Below are positions 23,059-34,634 of a stretch of DNA of 64,000 nt, one piece after another. This stretch comes from Turritopsis dohrnii (taxonomy: Eukaryota; Cnidaria; Hydrozoa; Anthoathecata; Oceaniidae), in contig BQMF02000161.1 in the NCBI GenBank assembly GCA_027922465.2, positions 496,001 through 560,000 on the forward strand. The letters are read 5' to 3'. The notes under the pieces are model-generated. The model was not told the DNA's origin and did no database searches. It saw only the letters and a list, made by a program, of their open reading frames with translations. The position numbers and the translations under genes were made by a program. Positions within the stretch are counted from its first letter, which is position 1. Each line of letters begins with the position of its first letter.

Positions 23059-24544
23059 TGTCAACACACATGAGACAGATTTGAAGGTGGTACATGAAAA
23101 GTGACTTCCGTTTTGGGCGTTTTTCAAAGACAAAGTAATGTTTATTTATTGGCCAACATCCAGCGCACCATTATTCTAGGTACTTTATTGATTTCAATTT
23201 TCAATATCTTACTAATTGCATTTCTCATTAAAAAAAATACATGTGGAAAGATCTTTTATCTTAACCGTGCACCATGACACAACCACCTACCAATAAAATT
23301 CATAAAATTAATTTTAGTCCCTATATTATTACAGTTGACAGGTTTATAATCAATTGCAACAAGCGCTTCTGTGCTGGTAAAATATGGAAATATTTTATCA
23401 ATGACAATGAATATCGATTATATACATTGAGTCTGCAAAATCTTGTGTCAAATGTGCCTGATACCTTTACATGGCTATTATATTTTTATATATATTTTGC
23501 AGACCAGACACTAAAACATTTAAACACTGAACTCCCCTTTCCATACACCGTCCGTACTTTTGCATAACAGGTTTAGTGTTTATGATATATCAGTAACCAT
23601 TATTTACCGTTGGATAATAAACAGACCCCGAGTTTCAGAGTTAAAGCATTTCATTGTGGTCTAATGAAAAACACCCGCCTCATATTCATTATCAAAATTT
23701 ATATTAGTACTGTGAGTGTGAATGGCATAAAAAGAGGCTGGTAGGTTTGGTTAGGCCATAATCTGCCATCTGTTCTGTACCATACGTTTCGTTTCCGCTA
23801 TTAAAGTTGGTGTTAATTTTATTGTTAGGAATTAGAATATTAGAGACCGTTGAAGGGTTGTCACAAAACTAGTAGAGAGACTTCTTAATATTTTTTGTTA
23901 ATTTTCAAGCAGGAGATCTTATCACTTAAACTATTATACAGCCAAGTTAAGTTTTGACAGCCGAAGCCGCGGAGTTTTTTTTTTTCAGAATCTATAACCG
24001 GTGAGTGGAATGGAAGTGACCGCTGGCAAACTAGAGCGACCGTGCGAATACATTATATATTTGTGGTGTAAGCATTTCGGCTGGATCGAATGTTGCTATG
24101 TGAAGAAACTGTATAGATCTACTTTCATTCAAAGGTCTTCTTCCAAAGCGTGTAGGAGCTGTTAATGGTGTAAAAGAACACGAATGTGAGTGAGGTACTG
24201 CTTGTTCGTAATTTCGATAAGATGTGACCCGTCAGAAATGTTCTTTTGCTTTAACTGTCAGCTGGGGGGAAATTACTCATAAGCCCATACATTTGAAACG
24301 AAAACAAAATTATTGTGAAGTTCTAAAGCCTCCTTATTCGGCTCTTTAAAAGTTAAACTCGCTCTTTAAGAGTATTGCGAAATGATTGCACTTCACTGAT
24401 ATCGTCTCAAAGTAAGTCCTTCAACAGAATAATAATACATTCTAAACAAAGCTTAAGCAAGAAAAAGTTCATTAAGACTTTCCTATACTTTGAAAGGATT
24501 TTGGTAAGATATTGTCAATCCATTTTATATCATTTTATATCTAA
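23059..24544. other. Intergenic, upstream of KCNQ copy A
   Basis: No coding or clear repeat signal. It is AT-rich with a short poly-T run near 23978. Confidence 0.4.
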
Positions 24545-24759
24545 AACAAGGGAATTAGGGGGTTGTTATCGTATCCCAAGTGAAAGACAAACTGGCGTGT
24601 AATTTGACGCTGGTGTGAATTTCCTTTATGTTACAAGTGAGTTTCACTTCACCTCACTTCGCTTTCACTTCGGATCAAAAGTCCATAAAGAAAAAGATGG
24701 ACTAGCGTAACCACTTTGATCTTATGTAGCTATGTCGAGTATTTTAACCATCGCCATGT

Positions 24760-25758
24760 CAGGGCCCGCGCTACCGGGGTGGCCAGAGGGGCCATGCCCC
24801 CCCCCCCCCCCCCCCCCCCCCACCACTTTTTTGCTAAGTAAAAAATTTTTTTTACACATGAATTTAAAAATTAAAAAAAAAATTGGGTGTGGCTATGCAA
24901 CTGAAAAAGGAACAGCCAAAAGCTATTATTATGCACTCACCGAATCATTTACTTGGATGCAATCGACATCGTAGTCATGGCCATTAAGGACCGTTTTGAG
25001 CAACCAAGCGCTACCAATTCTTTTCAAGCATCGAGCAGTTTTTTTGGTATCCATTAACGCCGACGACCCCTACCAGACAGAGATAGGCGCTCTTGAAAAG
25101 TACTCGGATGACCATGACATCTCTGCACTGCCTGCCAAAATCTTAGTTCTGCGCTCCCGTTTTTAAAAATGAAAAGGTTGCTCACTTCGAGGAGATAACA
25201 GACAATATAGTCAAATCAAGTGGCGCACTAGAAAGAAATCTCTTTGGAAACATCATCAAGTTGATGAAGCTAGTCAATGTTGGTGCAGCTACAAGTGCAA
25301 CACCCGAGCGATCATTCTCTCTTGCACGCAGATTGAAAACTTGGCTTCGAGCAACAATGACTCAAAAGTGTTTCAACTCTTTGGCAGCTTTCTTTTCACA
25401 AAGAACTTACGGATAACATTTCTTTGGTAAATATAGCCAACGAATTTGTTGCCTTGAAACCATCCGGAAAAAATATTTTTGGAAAATTTGTGGATTCTGA
25501 TTTATGGTATATGTACTATATTATTATAGTTTTAATTACTTTGGAGTTCTCTTTAAAAATGATTTAAAGATTATTGTAGGTGTATAAATCTTTAGGAATC
25601 AGTACACTGTTAGGCAATCTAGAGCTGTCAAAATTGCAAAAACTTTCCTTGCCCTCCGGCGCCAACCATGGTGGCGCCTTCACTCTAAATTGCCGATTTC
25701 AAAATTAATCAGTATAAAATGTGGCCCCTCCACTTTCAAATTCATAGCGCGGGCCCTG
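24760..25758 (+). mobile_element. hAT element with 5-bp target duplication
   Basis: Terminal repeats CAGGGCCCGCGCTA and TAGCGCGGGCCCTG are flanked by a perfect CATGT on both sides (24755-24759 and 25759-25763). A long poly-C run lies at about 24798-24821. The interior carries the broken 3' part of a hAT transposase. Confidence 0.85.
24940..25470 (+). pseudogene. hAT transposase C-terminal relic
   Basis: Around 25255-25400 the plus strand reads KLMKLVNVGAATSATPERSF and then SLARRLKTWLRATMTQK. This is the hAT C-terminal dimerisation region, of the type shared with ZMYM1-like transposase proteins. Upstream (about 24955-25100) short in-frame pieces such as IDIVVMAIKDRFEQPS fit the preceding region. 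Stops and frame shifts are frequent and the catalytic N-terminal half is absent. Confidence 0.7.
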
Positions 25759-26150
25759 CATGTTGATATTAAAACTTCAACAAGCACAGCAGCAACATCA
25801 TTTGTCTTCATTTGTTTCCAAATGATATTGTAGATTATTAATAGTTCATAAAAAGACCTGAAAAATTCTTACGATTTTGTAATCTTGGCCATTTTCAACG
25901 TATTTTACAGGGATTGCCAAAATGATTTTCATATGAAGACATGTTAGCATCGTTTTCTGTATATTTTTCCTTCCATAAAACATACATAAAGTTGAAATTT
26001 TACTTTTCACTTCGGCTTATGGACAAATGTTTTGGGATACACGCATTTTTCACACCAGCGTGAAATTTCACTTCACCTGGAACGTGTGAACAGAGTTCAC
26101 TTCACTTCACTTCTGAAGTGAAATCGCAGGTGTGACCAGCCCCTTACAAT

Positions 26151-27965
26151 AATAAAATCTTTCGAGATATAAAAAAACACTTAGTTCGAAAGTAGGAATT
26201 GAAGTCATCGTGTGTTTATTATGCTTGAAACTGGAATGTTTATATAGAAAATTTGTGGTTGTTCTACTCTGATAGACTTTATCAAGGGGGACCTAACATA
26301 AGTAAGTGAGTCGATAAAGTATAAAATAACTGACCAGCATAAAATTTCGTCGTGAAGTGGTATATTTGATATAATGGAACATCGTGAAATTTACATGACA
26401 TTTTCTTTCATACCTCTGTAAATGCTATTTACTTAATATACATATTCCCGTTGTATATTGTATTGACAATAAAACGCGAAATATTTGATAAAAACTTTCC
26501 CGTTGGTTTTTGGGTCAAATTTTATAGGGAAACTTTCCCGAAAAGAAAAACATTTGTGTTTGAAAAAAAACGAGCAAGCTTCGAAAAGAAGGGTTGTATT
26601 ATGGAACAAAAATTCATTCCCAGTCTTCTTTCAGACTCATCATCATTACCATCATCACTATCATTGTAGTCTGCATGTTTTTAGGTGAAAGGTCAAAGGT
26701 CAAAGTTTCTGCTCGTAAAAGCAAGCACTCATCATTTAGTAGCACTCAAAACAAAAACAACAACAGTGTGTTTCGAAAGGTTATGTAATTTTAATGGAGC
26801 GCTGATTTGACGATATTTGATGGAGCGCTGATTTAACAACATATAGGTTGAAACTTAAGTGCTCAATCGAGTAGACTCTTAAGGCGATAAATCTTCCTTG
26901 TTATCTTATTTTGAAGTGATGGTGGTGAATGGCTATTAAAAAGTCATGAGACGATATGTCTAACTGACGTCATACGATATTTATAACAGTATTATTTGCA
27001 AGTCGGTGGGCAAAGAACCAACCCTTGTGGATGAAAGCATAACCTGGTGACCGAAATTGCAAAAAATGTCACTGCAATGAAGAGCATATTTAGTGAAATA
27101 TATTTTTATAGGAACTCCCCGTTTCCAGAAATTCACCCACTGGGGGAAAGACTCAAAACTCCCATTTACTGACTTGGACAATATGTGAAATCATACAATC
27201 GTGTACGATTTGGAAGTCATGTAGGTTTCGGAAACTAAAAAGAATTCGTAATAAAAAATGCATGTGTGTTTCTTGGCGACAAAGCTTCATGATGATGAAT
27301 CTCAACAAGTGGAAGAAAATTCTCGAAACAACTTCGCATGGTTAGATAGAGGAGAACAGCTGACATGTTTGTTTCTTGAAAGCTGTTTGGATATCCACTT
27401 AAATAAAAGTGAAAAATTCTTATCGATGATAGTGGGAAAACGCAGAAGAAAAAAAAGATGAAACATATGGAACTGTAGCAGCAAGACTACAGCATCTACA
27501 TGATGTAGCATCTACATGATGTAGCATCTACATGATGAAGTGCTACATTTCATGGATGGGTTATCAAACGATCATCGTGCAGTAGAATTTTAAAGCTATT
27601 CTTACGATGTGATCACGTGATCAAATGAGAATGGCTCGCATGGATAATTATTTGAGATCCTTTACATGAAATCATTATACGAAATCATTACATATATCCA
27701 CTGTTTACATAAACTGTTTTCGTGTAGCCTTATATGAAGTAATCTTTACAATTCTTTATTTTCTGTATTACGTAAGCAAGGTTTATCGTGCAATAGGTAT
27801 TCATACCGGTATAATTATCGTAATTTTCGTTCCTTTGGCATCGCAGATTAAACCGACCACACTTCAATAACCGGTTGAGATGTTTACAGTTATAAATAGC
27901 CGATATTGACTAAGTCCAACCCAAGTTACATTCCAAGCTAACAAGTCTTGTGGTCTTTGGCTCAT
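26151..27965. other. Intergenic between the two KCNQ genes
   Basis: No gene recognised. Holds a CRE-like TGACGTCA at 26965-26972 and a three-copy 16-bp repeat at 27491-27538. Confidence 0.45.
27491..27538 (+). repeat. 16-bp tandem repeat, three copies
   Basis: AGCATCTACATGATGT is repeated three times. Each unit is partly self-complementary (ATCTACATGATGTAG-like). Confidence 0.85.
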
Positions 27966-27971
27966 TTTATT
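27966..27971 (-). terminator. Candidate poly(A) signal of KCNQ copy B
   Basis: AATAAA on the minus strand, 72 nt downstream of the stop codon. Confidence 0.4.
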
Positions 27972-28042
27972 CGGTCCGCCTTTTAATCCATAAAAAACAT
28001 TAATAAAAAAATGTTTGTTTAAAGCCAATATCAAGCCGATAT

Positions 28043-29626
28043 TTAACCGGACGACTTCGGATTGTCTGAAACTATTTCCGCTTTATTTCGACTTTCCAAG
28101 TTACTAACTTGAAGGTTTTGAACAATGACTTTCATTACATGAAGTTCTTGTTGGACTTTTTCAAACGAATCTTTCATTTCTTTAATGGCTGTCAATAAAT
28201 CGACATGGTTTTGAGAAGCTTTCTCCACAATATCCTGCATGTTGATGAATGGATAACGGGTAGTTTTGAACTTTTTCACTACAAGCCAACATTTCATCTT
28301 CATAATTAAACGTATTGCGATGCGGTACTTTGGTGTGATCACTGTTTCTTCTGAGCCTTTCAGACAAGCGGGAATACAACACTTCGTTGCGTTGCCATGG
28401 GCTTGGCAATAAGCTGGAATCATTAATTCCTCTTTACTTAAGACTTGCTGCAACTCCGATCTTCCTTTCTCCTTAGTTGGGAGTGCTTTCGGTAAATTTA
28501 ACATTTCCGGTTTCTTTCCCGCAATACTCGGATTATAATAAAATGTTCCCGGCATCTCATTAGTACCCTTCAGTTTTTTGGAAAATTCGACACGCATTAA
28601 GTCATTCAGCGATGATAACTCCTTGTTGCTACTGGCAACTAATCCAGATCCCTGAAGTTGCGGTAAGAGATAAAACCAAGTTGGTCCACTGTTTGATTTT
28701 TGGGTAGCATAATTTCTCCAAAAGGTTTGAAGCACCAATGCAGCTGGATGGCGAACTTTAACAAAACGCTTCTCTTTTTTCTGTTTGTCCACTTGTAAAG
28801 CAAAACCGGAACCAATAATCCCAGCAGGCAATGCAAAGAATGCACATCCAATCAACGCAAAGATACCAGACACGAATTTTCCTGGCCAAGTTTTTGGACT
28901 AAAGTCACCATACCCTACTGAAGTAACAGTTATCATGGCCCAATACAATCCATCCGCCATATTTGATATTCGTGAATCGTCGTCGGAGAGTTTTTCGCAA
29001 ATGTAAACAAGATATGATCCAGAAAATAAGAGAATAAAACCGACAAAATAACACGTCACCAATTCTTTACTATGTTGACGTACGACATTTACCATGAATT
29101 GCAAGTCACCTCTCTGTCGATCAATTCGAAGTATTCGTAAGATCTGCATGAAGCGCGTTATCCGTAAAATTGTAAAATACGACGCGTTGATTTGTAAAAT
29201 TGCCGTCACCAGTGTTGACGTGATGACGAAGGCGTCGACCATCATATAAAAAGATTTCATGAATCTTAACCTTCCACGAAACCCTTGAAATCGACTTATG
29301 TAGCTACAAGACCATAACCGCAGACAAAACTCGGTGATAAATATAGAAAGCAACGTCAACTCATACACCAGAATCACTTTGATGATAACGTCATTGTCTT
29401 CGAATTCATTCAATGTCGACAGTACACTGACGGTGAGACTACCAAGGATCAAAGCAAATGACGAAATATGATAGATCATGGCGCTTTTTGTTTCCGGACG
29501 TTCAAGGAACAAATATACAAGCCGCTTGCATTTTTTATAGTTCCACCAAATGGAGAACTTTCGTTTTGATTCCACCACACCTTCTGTCTCCATGTTGGTG
29601 TTTGTTTTTCTTGCTGTGTAAGACAT
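28043..29626 (-). CDS. KCNQ: KCNQ (Kv7) voltage-gated potassium channel, copy B, single exon
   Basis: The 527-residue product has the same layout as copy A: LVYLFLERPETKSAMIYH before S1, identical S3-S4 with the Gln-containing voltage sensor, TVTSVGYGD filter, FALPAGIIGSGFALQV in S6, IQ-like AALVLQTFWRNYA, and a C-terminal helix C/D region (MKMKCWLVVKKFKTTRYPFI). The N-terminus, the S1-S2 region and the tail differ clearly from copy A. Two blocks of DNA are nearly identical between the copies: 29093-29288 (S2-S3 loop to S4, one difference in 196 bp) and 28890-28981 (pore, no difference in 92 bp). The ATG at 29626 is chosen; a further ten open codons upstream begin only with GTG. The frame is intact and without introns. 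Confidence 0.93.
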   Translation of the reverse strand: MSYTARKTNTNMETEGVVESKRKFSIWWNYKKCKRLVYLFLERPETKSAMIYHISSFALILGSLTVSVLSTLNEFEDNDVIIKVILVYELTLLSIFITEFCLRLWSCSYISRFQGFRGRLRFMKSFYMMVDAFVITSTLVTAILQINASYFTILRITRFMQILRILRIDRQRGDLQFMVNVVRQHSKELVTCYFVGFILLFSGSYLVYICEKLSDDDSRISNMADGLYWAMITVTSVGYGDFSPKTWPGKFVSGIFALIGCAFFALPAGIIGSGFALQVDKQKKEKRFVKVRHPAALVLQTFWRNYATQKSNSGPTWFYLLPQLQGSGLVASSNKELSSLNDLMRVEFSKKLKGTNEMPGTFYYNPSIAGKKPEMLNLPKALPTKEKGRSELQQVLSKEELMIPAYCQAHGNATKCCIPACLKGSEETVITPKYRIAIRLIMKMKCWLVVKKFKTTRYPFINMQDIVEKASQNHVDLLTAIKEMKDSFEKVQQELHVMKVIVQNLQVSNLESRNKAEIVSDNPKSSG

Positions 29627-32600
29627 TTTGTAATCAATCCTTTTAAAAAAGTTCACAAAGGAATTCTTTCGACATTAAAGATATTAACAACATCAATAAC
29701 CAAATATGTTCTCGGAGATGTAAACGAAGAAACTTTCAAAATCAAGTTATCAACTGCTTAGATAAGTTGATGTTTATGACAAAGTTCTCTGTAAAACCTC
29801 TTCTGCTTGTCAATGTAAAGAGAAAACACAAGAAAACGTTTTCCTTGATTGGTGATTTCTCGGACATGAAACTATCATGTGGTTTCATGCATTGACTTAA
29901 GATGCCATTATAAAACTAACGAGGAATTTAATCTTTTGTAATTTTCTCGTTGTGGGACATTCCCAATATAAAGACTAATATGGTTAGTGTTACAAAACAA
30001 GGGCTGGAAGTTTTGGTAATAGAGTCAGTTGTTATCTGTTTTTACAAAACTCTCAACTTTCTAACACTTCCGCAGAACTTGTACCCTTGCTTTCATCTCT
30101 GGATTCTAAAGGTCTTTCTATCCATGGATAGACATAAAGAGAAGGACACATTTACTAAATCTAAAATGAGAGGCGAAGTTTATATAAAAAAAATTGGTCA
30201 ACATAAAAGACGTTAGAATAGAAAGGTTTTAGAAGTTATTTGTCCTTTTCTTTATGCGTTCATGTCCTATTTTATTTTTCAACTTGGTCACCTTGCTTTA
30301 AATACAGCATCGATGCTGCTGATCATAGGTGGTTTCAGAGTATAACCTTCTAACGCTCCAAAGTGAATAGAATAAGAATAAGTTTGAGGGACTATATATT
30401 GATATTGCGCTATGATTTCAAAATGGACGAAAATGCTGACCTATCATCATCGAGACACGATATTTTGGATGACAGAGAAATAGGTCCGATGTCATTCACA
30501 ATCTTCAAATGTTAGCTTATAAATCCAAGCTGATTATGAATTCATTATGAATTCTTTCTGTAACCACTTATTCACCGCAATGACCTCCAATATTACTTAT
30601 GGCAAAATCATTTCAATGGATGCAATTTGACAGACGTAACTGTGTCAATCTACCTTGATAACGACATACCAACTTCTTTTGCAGTTCCCTTCAAGAAGTT
30701 AATAAAATTTTGAAGCCAGTAGTTCAAGGTTGCTTCCGAACTAAAACTAAAATACCCTCTAGTACAGCCTCTATAAACAAGCCGCGCATTTCGACTCCTG
30801 TTATGAAATTAACACAGGAGTATGTGATGGTTTAAGCTGGAAAATTTATTTAAAAGGGATGCTGAAAACTTGTTGGTCAGCATTTTGTACTGGCGCACAG
30901 TTGCTAGGTACCTTAATAACATTCCTTTCGTAACAGCATCATTTTTGTTAATTGTACGGAAGAATACAATGTTTTAAATTACACAGTTACATAAATGATG
31001 TGAAATATTCAATCATTCCCACTAGTACTTTCATCATATTCTGACAGTCATAGTGCTTACCCGGAGAATTGCTTCCAGAACCTTTCTCTAGAATTTATCC
31101 AGGTCGGTCAGCCCTTGTTCTACGATCAATGGTAATGATAAACATCAAACAAAGAATGATCAATGGGAAAAAATTGAAAAAATAATTATTCTCAATAAAA
31201 TTGGTCAAGTAATACCACTGGTCTGCAAAATGTAGTTGGTCAAAACGTCTTCACTCAGTCAGATCCAGTCTAGTGACTCTTACTTCAATTGATTACGTAC
31301 AGACTTCACTAGAATAATTTTGAATAAGTGAGTAAAATTTGTCAGCGTTCAGTGTAGTCTGTTCGAAACATTGTCATTATAATATCGAATAATTTCTAGA
31401 ATCTTTCAAATGACCTTCCATGATGTTTTGGCTTGAGGACATCATTTCCAAGAAATCATTGCCAGTCATAAAAAATGCCAACCGATTCCGTTTCGTTTTC
31501 TGGAGAGTGTGTGAGAGAGAATTTAATTTCAAATAATAGGTGGCTGCGATACAGAAGAATCAGCTTTGTTGAAATTTCCAAAGAAGAATTTTTTAATACC
31601 TCTTGCTGTTTATACCTATTCTTGTTTGTCATAGAAATCGTTACTAAAACAATAATTATGGAGTATTTACTATTTCATTTCAAATATTAAAATCAATGAT
31701 CAATATCTGTAAGATTTAGCCTCATTTCCAAACCATCATTCTGGCTTTACAGTGTAACACTTTGATTTGATACATATCAATGTAGTCATTATAATTCGCA
31801 CAATCTTGTATGAGAAACATCGTCGAGATGGTTTTTAATAGTCAATAACGGTGACATAATCTTTCCAGAGAGCTCAAGGAAAATGTTCTAAGCGAAATGT
31901 CAAGATCATACGCCGCAGTTGAAATGGGACCATATTCATCAACATTGACTTCAGCTGTTTAACTTTCTTATAATGTTCTTAAAACCAATGTAAATGGAGC
32001 AGCTAGTATACACGAAGAAGAGCTTTTGCAGCTTACTTATCTGTAACCAAAAAATTGAAGTCTGTCCTAAAGCTTATTTCCTAAAACGAGCACAGGAATG
32101 TAAATATTTCATTAGAAGCCTTCACGCCATACTCGCAACGCCCCCGCCCCTGTAGGGCCACACCTGTCAGTTCATAAATACACAAATTTTACACATCTTG
32201 TTTGAAACAGTCTTCACTTTGTATGTCACTGCCAACACGTCGTCTCTTAAACTAGCAAGTTCAAAAGGTGCCCAAATGTTGATTGAGTAAAATAATGTAA
32301 ATGTTCAAGTACATATGCAGTTGGTTCACTTTTATCATATGGGTCCTTATTAGAATTGCTTACAAAATTTATGTTGACCTGATGCTGCTGAATAGTACTT
32401 TTGCACCGTCATTTCCAAGAAAGGTCAACAAAACCTCCATGCTTCCTCATGTAGCCTTTAATAGTTTACTTACTCCTGATGGAGATTCTAAATACATTTA
32501 TAGGTTTCTTTTATTTCTCTAAGGTTCACTCTGCGTAGGTCTTAGCTACTAAAGCAAAGGGATCGTGATAATAATAAATGTCATTTCTAACAAGTTTCAA

Positions 32601-32649
32601 ATCCGGGAAACTGGAATTCACACTTATTCAAACTATCTTCCATGTTCCC
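29627..32649. other. Intergenic, nothing recognised
   Basis: About 3 kb without protein or repeat families that I can name. The small open frames at 29950, 31475 and 32301 have compositions typical of chance ORFs. Confidence 0.45.
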
Positions 32650-33650
32650 TGATTTATTTATTTATTTATTCTTTATTTATGGTTGGAGTGTAAAAATAGT
32701 ACAAAAAGACTAATAAATTCCAACATCAATGGCAAAATATAAAAAAAGGAAATGTATATATATAAAAACAAACAAGCAAACAGGTATTAGTTGCAATATT
32801 TGCATTTGCAATAAATTGCAAATGATTTAAGTTTACATTTAAATTTAGACAAGGACTTCTCTTGCTTTAAATCTGAAGGAAGATGATTCCAGGCTAGTGC
32901 AGCACGAAAATCAAAGGAAGATTTGTTCTAGCTCGTGGAATAACCAAAGAGAGTCCCTGTCTAAGACAATAAGCTTCAGGCTTGAGAACAAAAGAATCCC
33001 ACATAAATTCTGGATTTAAATGGTTCAAAGATTTAAAGATTTCAATAACCAGAAGTTGGAGGTTATTAGCATGTACTGTGATGGAGTTAGATGACGATAA
33101 AAGCTCCTCAAAGGTTGCATCGAACCTGTTAAATCTTGCACAAAGAGCTTTATGATGAGTTCTATCAATCAAGTTATGCGCCATCTTACTACAAAACATC
33201 CACGCCAATGGACAGTAATTAAAAGGTGACATTATGTACGCCTTATACAAATGATCTGCCTGATTTTGTGTAAGAAAACCTCTTATCCTCATCAAAGCCT
33301 TTATTTTAGAGGAGGCTTTCTTGCACATACTAGCAACATGAGGATAAAAAGACAACTCACGATCTATTGTGACTCCAAGGAGGGTGACGCTATTGGAGCC
33401 AACAATTTTGGCTGGACCTAAGTCTAAACAGATATTATTATCTTCAGTCCCTAGAAAAATTGCCTGAAATTTTTCAGGATTTGCTACCATGCCGTTACTT
33501 GAGAACCAATCTAACACAGAACTTAGGTCACTGTTAATTCGGCGAATGATATCTGTGATATCTGAGCCGCAAGCATATAAGGTGTTATCATCGGCAAAGT
33601 TGCATATGTTTTCTTGGACTGAAAATAATAAATCTCATCTCTGACAGATG
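32650..33650 (-). mobile_element. 5'-truncated CR1/Jockey-like LINE
   Basis: On the minus strand the insert begins just upstream of the reverse-transcriptase active site and ends in an (AAAT)n tail at about 32655-32675. It keeps the last part of the polymerase and a 3' untranslated region. It differs from the LINE at 8222-10330. Confidence 0.8.
32894..33645 (-). pseudogene. LINE reverse transcriptase C-terminal part
   Basis: The frame starts in the segment DLLFSV and contains the active-site box NFADDNTLY (FADD codons at 33588-33599). It then reads VLDWFSSNGMVANPEKF and LLGVTIDRELSF, and has the thumb and C-terminal region with KAYIMSPFNYCPLAWMF. Near 32920 a frame shift moves the conserved ending (RAALAWNHLPSDLK) into another frame, so the protein is broken at both ends. 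Confidence 0.8.
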
Positions 33651-33965
33651 AGATATAAATATAGCTCATCACTTGAGTGCATATCTGCAAAATTTGAGTT
33701 TGTTGTTACATACTTCAAATACTTCAACAGCATTGTGGAAAGAATCGAAGAATTTCCATTTCTACTCGTTTGTGAACCCAAAATTTCATGAATTTGATAA
33801 TCACAGCAGAAATCTATGAAATTAAAAAATGTGTGGAAAAATCTAGATGCTAAAGCCTTAGTATCTAGACTTTTCCCTAGACGTGGGAATTTTGTGTTTA
33901 CAAATTTGAAGAAACAGTGAAAAAATTACGCCCTGGGGGCTTTTGAACCATTAAAGGAGGAGAAA

Positions 33966-34171
33966 GGAGGAGGCTCGGAATTCCCGAGTTACAAAACCGA
34001 GTTACAAAACCGAGTTACGCCTTTTGACGTCACAAACCGAGTTACTAACTCGGAAATTTTTAAGTTTTAATTTTTCTTGAGTTACTAACTCGGCCGAGTT
34101 CGTGACGTCATAAGGCGTAACTCGGTTTTGTAACTCGGTTTTGTAACTCGGGAACCGAGCCTCCTCCCAGA
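33966..34171. repeat. Foldback palindrome with CRE cores
   Basis: Arms of roughly 80 bp (about 33966-34050 and 34090-34171) are inverse copies. Each holds GAGGCTCGG, tandem CCGAGTTACAAAA units and a TGACGTCA site (34025-34032 and 34105-34112). It could form a long hairpin. Confidence 0.8.
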
Positions 34172-34615
34172 AATTTTATTTTGTTTTATTTTTCCCGAGT
34201 TAATAACTCGGAAAATTTTATCTGCTATACGTTTTTAATTTTTAGTTTGCTTTTTTTTCGAGTTAGTGGCTAAAAACTAAATCACAAAATGACTTGAAAT
34301 GAAAGTGAAATTAAAAGAGAATTTCGGACCAAATTTTCAAACAATTCATTATGAGCCTAAATTTTCCACAAAAAAAATTGAAAATTTGACTATGAATTTG
34401 CTATTTGTGCCTGTGTGAAGGTGCACTTAATTTTCAAAGTGCTTCAGCTTCAAATTTCGCACTTGTATTGACTATGTGTAGCATAACTACAAATGGGGAC
34501 CTATATCAACGAAGTGATATATCATCGCATTATATGTTATCACCAAATTGAAGGTGAAAAAAAAAGAGTTTGTGACGTCATAATACGTAACTCGGTTTTG
34601 TAACTCGGGAATTCC
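33973..34615. mobile_element. Element bounded by CGGAATTCCCGAGTTAC repeats
   Basis: The left end of the foldback is inverted again at about 34572-34615, with a third TGACGTCA at 34572-34579. A 10-bp AAAGGAGGAG flanks both sides (33963-33972 and 34616-34625), though it is doubled on the left. A 9-10-bp duplication would fit a Mutator-like element. No coding region. Confidence 0.55.
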
Positions 34616-34634
34616 GAAAGGAGGAGTACACCGC

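Larger units (their letters stand above)
24545..26150. mobile_element. TIR element with TTCACTTC subterminal repeats, interrupted by a hAT element
   Basis: ACGCTGGTGTGAA occurs at about 24608 and, inverted, at about 26055. Both ends carry runs of TTTCACTTCACTTC (24645-24675 and 26070-26125). A GGGGxTG segment near the left edge (about 24558) resembles the inverted AGGGGCTGG at the right edge, so the outer limits are approximate. A 999-bp hAT element has inserted in the middle. Confidence 0.5.

Noticed and set aside
24732..24974. Proline-rich protein
   Set aside because: The proline run is produced by a poly-C tract inside a hAT element.
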